A DNA stretch of 11,079 nt, taken from an uncultured Prevotella sp. (GTDB lineage Bacteria > Bacteroidota > Bacteroidia > Bacteroidales > Bacteroidaceae). The stretch spans positions 1 through 11,079 of the forward strand of contig CAKQDG010000078.1 in NCBI GenBank assembly GCA_934219025.1, in the 5' to 3' direction. Below the pieces are notes generated by a model that was not told the origin of the DNA, did no database searches, and saw nothing but the letters and a program-made list of their open reading frames with translations. A program made the translations under genes and the position numbers. Shown in pieces: positions 1-5,510 of the stretch. Each line of letters opens with the position of its first letter. Position 1 is the stretch's first letter.

Positions 1-18
1 ACGACAAGTATTGCAGAT

Positions 19-53
19 TTTGTTAGTTATACCAAATAAAAACGCTATTTTTG
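19..53 (+). promoter_or_regulatory. Bacteroidota-type promoter of the ATPase gene
   Basis: TATTTTTG at 46-53 fits the TAnnTTTG -7 consensus and TTTG at 19-22 fits the -33 box. The spacer is 23 bases, slightly longer than the usual 19-21. The predicted start near 60 gives a leader of about 33 bases before the ATG at 93. Confidence 0.5.
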
Positions 54-78
54 CGAAAAGTTTTAAGTATAACTAACA
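21..78. repeat. Perfect 12-bp inverted repeat flanking the ATPase promoter
   Basis: TGTTAGTTATAC at 21-32 is the exact reverse complement of GTATAACTAACA at 67-78. The arms are separated by 34 bases. The left arm overlaps the -33 box and the right arm lies just after the predicted transcription start, so the pair brackets the -7 box. Only the right arm would be transcribed, so this is better read as a two-site DNA operator than as an RNA hairpin. The function is inferred. Confidence 0.75.
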
Positions 79-92
79 GAAAGACGACATAT

Positions 93-1307
93 ATGATTAA
101 ACTTATAAATCGTAAATATTATACAGACCGCATCACTCCGTTCATTGGCAAAAACATCATAAAGGTGCTTACCGGTCAAAGACGTGTGGGAAAGAGTTGT
201 ATACTTAGGCAAATACAAGAACATGTTGAGCACACCGACAGCACATGCAACACGATATGTATAAACAAGGAGCTTGAGAATTTCGCTTTCATACGCACCC
301 ACGAAGACCTGACGAAATATGTTGCCGACCGGTTAAAGGAAGGACGGGCAAACTATCTGTTTATCGACGAGGTGCAAGACATCAAGGGTTTTGAGAACAC
401 ACTGCGTAGCTTTCAGGCACAAGATGCCTGCGACATATTCATCACAGGCAGCAATGCTACAATGTTGTCGAGCGAATTGTCAACATATCTGTCGGGACGA
501 TATGTGGAATTCCACATCCACAGTCTTTCTTATGAAGAATTCATGGAGTTCAACCACCAGACACACTCCACACAGGCGCTACGCAATTATCTCACGTTTG
601 GCGGTCTGCCATATCTGAGCAACCTACCCTTGCAAAGCGACATCGTATTTGAATATCTGCGCAATGTATATTCAACAATTCTTCTAAAAGACGTCGTAAA
701 ACGGGAGAACATACGGAATGTGGATTTTCTTGAGAGTCTCGCTCTATACACTGCCGACAATGTGGGCAACCTCTTCTCTGCCAACAACATCAGCCGCTAT
801 CTCAAATCACAACGTGTAAACATATCGCCACTGCAGGTAATAAACTATCTTAAAGCCATGCAAAACGCCTTTCTGATAAATAAGGTGCGCCGCATCGATG
901 TGAACGGACTAAAGACATTTGAGATAGGCGACAAATATTACTTCGAGGATCTCGGGCTACGCAACTGCCACTTCGGGTTCAACATGCAGGGGGATATCCA
1001 CAAGCTGATGGAGAATGCCATTTACTTGCACCTTGCCGGACTACACTACGAAGTGTTTACAGGACAGCAGACTGGTGGAAAGGAAGTGGATTTCGTGGCA
1101 CGGAAAGATGATGAAGTAGTTTACGTACAGTCATCTTATCTTATGAACGACGAGTCGACCCGCCAACGTGAGTTCGGCAATCTGCAAGCCATCAACAATA
1201 ACTATCCTAAGTATGTCGTCAGTCTTGACGAATGGACAAGCGGCAGCAATGTAGATGGCATAAAACATGTGCATTTGGGAGAATTTCTGCAAATGAGCAC
1301 TTTCTGA
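93..1307 (+). CDS. AAA+ ATPase with C-terminal DUF4143 domain
   Basis: Predicted 404-residue cytoplasmic ATP-binding protein of the AAA_14/DUF4143 type, a family found in many copies in Bacteroidota and of unsettled function. Visible motifs are a Walker A GQRRVGKS (residues 28-35), a Walker B YLFIDEVQ (88-95), a sensor-like ITGSNA (117-122) and the SGRY segment (134-137) with a probable arginine finger. The DUF4143 part spans roughly 190-350 and ends in a PD-(D/E)XK-nuclease-like core, GKEVDFV (329-335) then VVYVQ (342-346). Glutamine stands where a nuclease would usually have lysine, so nuclease activity is doubtful. I chose the ATG at 93. The frame is open back to a stop at 24-26, but the only earlier candidate noted is a TTG at 51, which lies inside the predicted -7 box. 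Length is normal for the family. It is convergent with the next gene and has no terminator of its own. Confidence 0.9.
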   Translation: MIKLINRKYYTDRITPFIGKNIIKVLTGQRRVGKSCILRQIQEHVEHTDSTCNTICINKELENFAFIRTHEDLTKYVADRLKEGRANYLFIDEVQDIKGFENTLRSFQAQDACDIFITGSNATMLSSELSTYLSGRYVEFHIHSLSYEEFMEFNHQTHSTQALRNYLTFGGLPYLSNLPLQSDIVFEYLRNVYSTILLKDVVKRENIRNVDFLESLALYTADNVGNLFSANNISRYLKSQRVNISPLQVINYLKAMQNAFLINKVRRIDVNGLKTFEIGDKYYFEDLGLRNCHFGFNMQGDIHKLMENAIYLHLAGLHYEVFTGQQTGGKEVDFVARKDDEVVYVQSSYLMNDESTRQREFGNLQAINNNYPKYVVSLDEWTSGSNVDGIKHVHLGEFLQMSTF

Positions 1308-1310
1308 CAA

Positions 1311-2873
1311 TCACTTTTCGCCGGTCTCCTCCATTCGGTACTGCCGTTGGTATTCCGATGGCGTCATGCCGTTTACCTTCTTGAAGGCACGGATGAAGCT
1401 CACGCTATTAGTATAGCCCACATCCTCATAAATTGCCTGTATCGTCAGATTGCCGTAGTGCTCCGCATCGAGCAGACGTCGGCACGCCTCGCGTATACGA
1501 CATTCGTTGAGCAGCGTCTTGAAGTTTTTGCCGTATGTGTCGTTGATTACCCACGACACGTAGCGCGTGTTCGACGATACCGCCTCCGCCAGAGCCTGCA
1601 GGCTGAAGTCGGGCTTTGAAATATAGCCAATATCGTTCATCACGTCAATCACGCTGTTGAGCAACCTATTTTTGTTCTCCTCGCTCATGTTAATGCCGCT
1701 GCCGTTCTTTTCCCTGTCGGCGGTATCAGTCTCCCCGTCTTTTTCATGTTCCGAAACTTCGCCAGTGGTTTCTGCATCGGCGACTGCGGTTTCAGCCACA
1801 ATGGCGGAAGTATTATGCCTCACGGAGTCCTCAAGCAGCTTTTTCGTACGCCGCTCCTGCTTGTCCATTTCCTTCTCCTTGCGTATCAGCAGGCGGTATG
1901 CCATATTGAGACGGCGGTTGTTGCGCAGCAGGAGCACGGAGACGGCGGCAAGCGCAAGGAGCAGCACGCCGAAGACAACCATAACGAGGAACTGTCGCGA
2001 TATGGTGCCGTTGAGCGAGTTTATCTTCTGGTTGGTCTTGCGGTTTTCGTATTCCATAAGATTGTTGCCGGCAGAATAAAGGCGGCTGCGGTTGAACACC
2101 GAGTCTTGCATCACAAAGTATTTGCCGTTGAAATATTCACCGAGCTTCTTGTCGCCCGACATCATGTAGGCATCGGCAAGAAGCTTGTAGACGCTTGTCA
2201 AGAAGTCGCGGGGTTTCTCGCCAACCTTCGGGTCGAGACATTTCTGTCCCCACTCCACCGCCTTGGCATAGTCGCCCTTCAGCAGATATACGTTGCCTAT
2301 CTCGCAATACTGGAACAGGCGGTATTCGGGCGACATCCCGTTGCAACGGGCAAAGTCGAGCGTTTCGAGATGTCTTTTTATAGCCTCGTCGTATCGTCCC
2401 TCCACTGTCAGTATGCGGGCTGTATTGTACATATAGTAGTAGCGGCTCACGCTGTCGCTATTCTTGTCAAACAGTCTGCCAAGTTGCTTTATGTATTTCT
2501 TCGCCAATGCCAGCCGTCCCGACTTGCAGCAAGCTGCCACCATATTCGACAGATAGCTTTTCTGCATCCGCGTCTCGCCGCTGGCACATGCCGTCTCGTA
2601 TCCGCGCGTCTGGTAGTAGAGGGCGCGTCCGTAGTCGCCGGCATTGTAATACACGTTGCTGATGTATCCCACGCTTACCAGCCACGTGTGCTCGTCGCCG
2701 AGGCTGTCGGCAAGTTCCATGCTCCGCGTGAAACATCTCATCGCCTCAGGGTAGTTGTCGTGTTCGAAATATTCAAGAGCCCTTAGCATGCAGTCTTTGG
2801 CGACAGACTTCTCCTGGGCTCCAAAGGCATATATGTTCAACAGCAGCAAAATGCTGCACAGGTAAAATCTCAT
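1311..2873 (-). CDS. Membrane-anchored TPR regulator with AraC-type HTH domain
   Basis: 520-residue predicted one-component transcription regulator that spans the inner membrane. Residues 1-19 form a signal-like hydrophobic segment ending FGA before Q20. Residues 25-260 are helical and TPR-like, with recurring A..Y...G.Y..A patterns near 33-45, 74-85, 154-165 and 194-206. A single strong transmembrane helix lies at about 295-316, followed by a basic coiled-coil-like stretch (317-348) and an acidic low-complexity linker (350-400). The C-terminal AraC/XylS HTH domain occupies about 403-515, with the signature around IYEDVGYTNSVSFIRAFKK (481-499). The inferred topology is periplasmic TPR sensor and cytoplasmic DNA-binding domain. 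There is no histidine kinase or receiver domain, unlike hybrid two-component regulators. The ATG at 2873 is preceded by a weak purine-rich AAGAGA. It is divergent from the exported-protein gene at 3267, a possible target. Confidence 0.88.
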   Translation of the reverse strand: MRFYLCSILLLLNIYAFGAQEKSVAKDCMLRALEYFEHDNYPEAMRCFTRSMELADSLGDEHTWLVSVGYISNVYYNAGDYGRALYYQTRGYETACASGETRMQKSYLSNMVAACCKSGRLALAKKYIKQLGRLFDKNSDSVSRYYYMYNTARILTVEGRYDEAIKRHLETLDFARCNGMSPEYRLFQYCEIGNVYLLKGDYAKAVEWGQKCLDPKVGEKPRDFLTSVYKLLADAYMMSGDKKLGEYFNGKYFVMQDSVFNRSRLYSAGNNLMEYENRKTNQKINSLNGTISRQFLVMVVFGVLLLALAAVSVLLLRNNRRLNMAYRLLIRKEKEMDKQERRTKKLLEDSVRHNTSAIVAETAVADAETTGEVSEHEKDGETDTADREKNGSGINMSEENKNRLLNSVIDVMNDIGYISKPDFSLQALAEAVSSNTRYVSWVINDTYGKNFKTLLNECRIREACRRLLDAEHYGNLTIQAIYEDVGYTNSVSFIRAFKKVNGMTPSEYQRQYRMEETGEK

Positions 2874-2893
2874 ATTTCTCTTAATTTTGACTG

Positions 2894-2926
2894 CAAAAGT
2901 AATAAATTCATTTATCTTTTGCGAAA
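2894..2926 (-). promoter_or_regulatory. Promoter of the TPR-AraC regulator gene
   Basis: Read on the minus strand, TACTTTTG (2901 to 2894) is a perfect TAnnTTTG -7 box. TTTC (2926 to 2923) sits 21 bases upstream as an imperfect -33 box. The predicted start lies about 15 bases before the ATG at 2873. The -33 region overlaps one copy of the GAAATGTAAC motif, so the promoter could be regulated through it. Confidence 0.5.
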
Positions 2927-2935
2927 TGTAACATT

Positions 2936-2962
2936 AAAAAAAAAGCCCCTGAGTAAAGGCTT
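2936..2962 (-). terminator. Orphan intrinsic terminator on the minus strand
   Basis: On the minus strand AAGCC (2962 to 2958) pairs with GGCTT (2947 to 2943) around a 10-base loop, followed by a run of nine T residues (2944 to 2936). The stem is short but the U tract is strong. It lies upstream of the regulator's promoter, so it would end a minus-strand transcript that starts inside the intergenic region, or block antisense transcription from the right. Confidence 0.45.
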
Positions 2963-3146
2963 GCATGCGTCATACCGCTTTTATATATGCCCCAATAATC
3001 AGTGCAAAGCTACAATATCACGAATATGCAGCGCTGTAATGTAACAAAACATAAGCGAAAGCCATCCAAAAACTTTCAAAATCTTACATAAACGAATATT
3101 TATAATAACAATTCTTGAAATGTAACCTAAATCCTGTGATTTCTTG

Positions 3147-3176
3147 TTTGGGTATTGACAATTATCACTACTTTTG
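3147..3176 (+). promoter_or_regulatory. Promoter of the exported propeller-like protein gene
   Basis: TTTG at 3147-3150, an 18-base spacer, then TACTTTTG at 3169-3176, which matches TAnnTTTG. The predicted start is near 3183, giving an AT-rich leader of about 84 bases before the ATG at 3267. The leader contains a small hairpin (TGAAAT 3196-3201 with ATTTCA 3211-3216) and no obvious Shine-Dalgarno sequence, as is usual in Bacteroidota. Confidence 0.6.
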
Positions 3177-3266
3177 CCGGCGAAAGCAATCAAAATGAAA
3201 TGTAAAGCTGATTTCAAATTAACACGAATATAAAAATATAATACAAACCTTTAAATTAAGACGCTT

Positions 3267-5354
3267 ATGAAAAGATTTACTTTAGCGAGCGCGGCAATTG
3301 CAGCCGCATTGACAGCAAGCGCACAGTGGAACACTGGCAATACTCCGGTGCAGATCGGCACTGCGGTAGGAACAAACAGTCCGATTGCCGCACTGACAAG
3401 CGACGGCAAGATGTATATCTCCTGGAGATCATCTGCAAAAGTGGGCGACGCCCTGTGCTACAGCTTTCCACATCTGCAGCTCCTCGACAAGGACGGCAAG
3501 GTGCTCTTCGGCGAGAAGGGACTCGACATTTCCGACCACAAGTCGCCGTCGTGGAACAGCACTTACTCGCTCGCTGTAACGTCAGACGGCTGCGCCATCG
3601 TGAGCAACGCCGATTCGAGGGCAGAAGAATCAGAGGAACTGGAAAGATACAATGCGTTCACGCCTGTTTGGTATAAGATTGACCAAAATCAAGACTATGT
3701 ATGGGGACTTGACGGTCTGGCACTGACCGACCGCATCAACTCGCCGTTTACCGACACGTTCGTGGTGGGCGACGACGTATGGATTCAGGACCACTCGGCT
3801 ACATATGGCGAAGTGAACTATTTCAACCGCGTCTCTGCCGACGGAACGTTAGGATTCACCGAACCGCTGAAGATATTCGGACAGGTTATTCAGAGTGTCG
3901 GTTCCGACTTTCTAACCATCGGCTCCGGCTCCGACGGCGTGGAGGTGCAGCGATACACACGCGACGGTAAAGCCGTATGGGCAGAACCTGCTGTGGTAAC
4001 TTCTACGATATTCGGCGGACACGACCTTCATCCTTATAAGATTCTCTCTGACGGCAAGGGCGGCGTGTATATCACATACGTGAGAAACGTGGGCAACTTC
4101 GGCCATACCATCGCCACACAGCACGTTACTGCCGACGGCGACCCTACTTTCGGTCTTGATGCCATGGACGTGCTCTCCGACGAGAACAAGGATATCGACT
4201 ACCCTAAGATGGCTGTCGACACGAAGAACAACACGGCACTCGTGGCCTTCGCACAGAGTCTCGGCAACGGCACGTATGCCATGAACGTGCAGAAGTTCAA
4301 CGAGGAGGGCGACCGCCTCTTCGGCGACGAGGCAAAACAGATTGACATAAAGTATGACGATGCCGCCGGATGGGCATTCAACGTTTACGGCGCACAGCAG
4401 GTGGGCGACGGCGAGTGGCTCATTTGCTACTCCGACGTGATACAGTGGGGCAAGGAGAAGCTCTATGTGGCTCGCATCGACAAGGACGCCAACGTGTTGT
4501 GGAAGCAGCAGATTGCCGAAGACGGGGAAGTGAGCGACGTGAACTTCCTGAAGGGCGACGACTGCTCATACGTGGTATACAAGGGACACAACGAGGATGA
4601 CTACTCTATCCTTAGAGGCGCAAGAATCTACGACGACGGTACGTTTGAAAAGGACTACGCCACTGCCCTGCCTTACAGCATAGACTTCACTGCTGGCAAA
4701 CCTGCCGACTGGGCTTATCTCGACAAGAGTACTCCCGCCAGCGACTACGGCCACTGGGCTTACGGCGAGGCTTCAGTAAAGACTACCGAGGGCAAGAAAT
4801 ACATAAACTGCGTGTTCACAGGCATCAACTTCGACGACACGCCATGGAACGACTACTACATCTCGCCTGAGTTCAAACTTGATGCGACAAAGTCTTACAA
4901 GATTAAGAGCCAGTCTCTCTGCGACGGCGAGAGCTACAAGCTCACTCTCGAGCGCGGTACTTCGCTCACCGACGACGCTACATTCACAAAGATTGCCGAC
5001 TGCCAAATGCAGAAGAACACTCTCGATCAGAGCAAGGAGGACGAAACCGTGCTGAAGGTTGACGAGAGCGGCGTATACCGTATCGCTTTCCACGTAACAA
5101 GCACAGCAAAGAGCCCTACGGACAACGTTTACCTGTTCAATTTCTCTATCGAGGAGGACAAGACTTCCGGCATCGACAACGTGAGCGACGACATGGTCGA
5201 CATCGCTTCTACCACAATCCGCAGCATCGACGGCAAACTCGTACAGACGGTAAAGGGCGGCAAGTTCAACTCTGCATCTCTCGCTCCTGGCATGTACATC
5301 GTAACTGTAAAAGACGCACAGGGCAGAACACAGAGCATGAAGATATCTAAATAA
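3267..5354 (+). CDS. Exported propeller-like protein with T9SS C-terminal sorting domain
   Basis: 695-residue predicted surface or secreted protein. Residues 1-19 form a signal peptide (Lys-Arg, an Ala-rich core, ASA before Q20). The N-terminal two thirds carry seven recurrences of a pattern like DGxxLWgxxGxxls, near 74, 141, 191, 232, 289, 347 and 406. These alternate with strands such as SDGKMYISW (45-53) and DGKGGVYITYV (262-272), which suggests a seven-bladed beta-propeller. Residues about 465-630 resemble a beta-sandwich (jelly-roll or 'choice-of-anchor') domain, beginning YSIDFTAGKPADWAY. After the linker SGIDNVSDD (634-642), residues 648-695 look like a type A T9SS sorting domain, with LAPGMYIVTV and a basic MKISK end. 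No catalytic residues are recognisable and the ligand is unknown. It is preceded by its own promoter and followed by a hairpin terminator. Confidence 0.88.
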   Translation: MKRFTLASAAIAAALTASAQWNTGNTPVQIGTAVGTNSPIAALTSDGKMYISWRSSAKVGDALCYSFPHLQLLDKDGKVLFGEKGLDISDHKSPSWNSTYSLAVTSDGCAIVSNADSRAEESEELERYNAFTPVWYKIDQNQDYVWGLDGLALTDRINSPFTDTFVVGDDVWIQDHSATYGEVNYFNRVSADGTLGFTEPLKIFGQVIQSVGSDFLTIGSGSDGVEVQRYTRDGKAVWAEPAVVTSTIFGGHDLHPYKILSDGKGGVYITYVRNVGNFGHTIATQHVTADGDPTFGLDAMDVLSDENKDIDYPKMAVDTKNNTALVAFAQSLGNGTYAMNVQKFNEEGDRLFGDEAKQIDIKYDDAAGWAFNVYGAQQVGDGEWLICYSDVIQWGKEKLYVARIDKDANVLWKQQIAEDGEVSDVNFLKGDDCSYVVYKGHNEDDYSILRGARIYDDGTFEKDYATALPYSIDFTAGKPADWAYLDKSTPASDYGHWAYGEASVKTTEGKKYINCVFTGINFDDTPWNDYYISPEFKLDATKSYKIKSQSLCDGESYKLTLERGTSLTDDATFTKIADCQMQKNTLDQSKEDETVLKVDESGVYRIAFHVTSTAKSPTDNVYLFNFSIEEDKTSGIDNVSDDMVDIASTTIRSIDGKLVQTVKGGKFNSASLAPGMYIVTVKDAQGRTQSMKISK

Positions 5355-5370
5355 GTAAACACATAACAGT

Positions 5371-5424
5371 GAAAATCTCTCCTTGTAGGGAAATGTCCCG
5401 CATCGGGAGATTTTCTATCTTTTA
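5371..5424 (+). terminator. Intrinsic terminator after the propeller-like protein gene
   Basis: GAAAATCTC (5371-5379) pairs with GAGATTTTC (5407-5415), and an inner CCCG-CAT-CGGG hairpin (5397-5407) could extend or compete with it. A T-rich tail follows to 5423. It separates this gene from the next one 156 bp downstream. No consensus promoter was found in 5425-5510, so the downstream gene may depend on a non-consensus promoter or on read-through. Confidence 0.6.
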
Positions 5425-5510
5425 CAACAATAATTCATAGCCGTGTTGCCATACTGTAACGACAATCAACAATCATATGGGACAATACGGCTCTAAAAGG
5501 AAAACTCATT

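Larger units (their letters stand above)
2923..3206. repeat. Dispersed GAAATGTAAC motif in the divergent intergenic region
   Basis: The 10-mer GAAATGTAAC occurs exactly at 2923-2932 and 3117-3126, as GAAATGTAAA at 3197-3206, and as its last eight bases AATGTAAC at 3038-3045. All copies have the same orientation. The first overlaps the -33 region of the regulator gene, and the one at 3197 lies just after the predicted start of the 3267 gene. They could be regulator half-sites, but the region is AT-rich and chance recurrence is not excluded. Apart from the promoters and the orphan terminator, I see nothing else convincing in the 393-bp gap 2874-3266. Confidence 0.35.

Noticed and set aside
1060..1150. 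The PD-(D/E)XK-like core of the ATPase as an active nuclease.
   Set aside because: The usual catalytic lysine position appears to be glutamine, so activity cannot be claimed from sequence.
1746..2786. A 346-codon open frame on the plus strand.
   Set aside because: It is antisense to the TPR-AraC gene, whose TPR, membrane and HTH parts are all recognisable. No domain or promoter supports the plus-strand frame.
49..2926. The 10-mer TTTTGCGAAA shared by the ATPase promoter (49-58) and the regulator promoter region (2917-2926).
   Set aside because: A single shared 10-mer in AT-rich promoter DNA, in different orientation relative to the two genes, is compatible with chance.
2936..2985. A possible 20-codon peptide on the minus strand overlapping the orphan terminator.
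   Set aside because: It reads through the terminator stem and T tract and shows no ribosome binding site or coding character.
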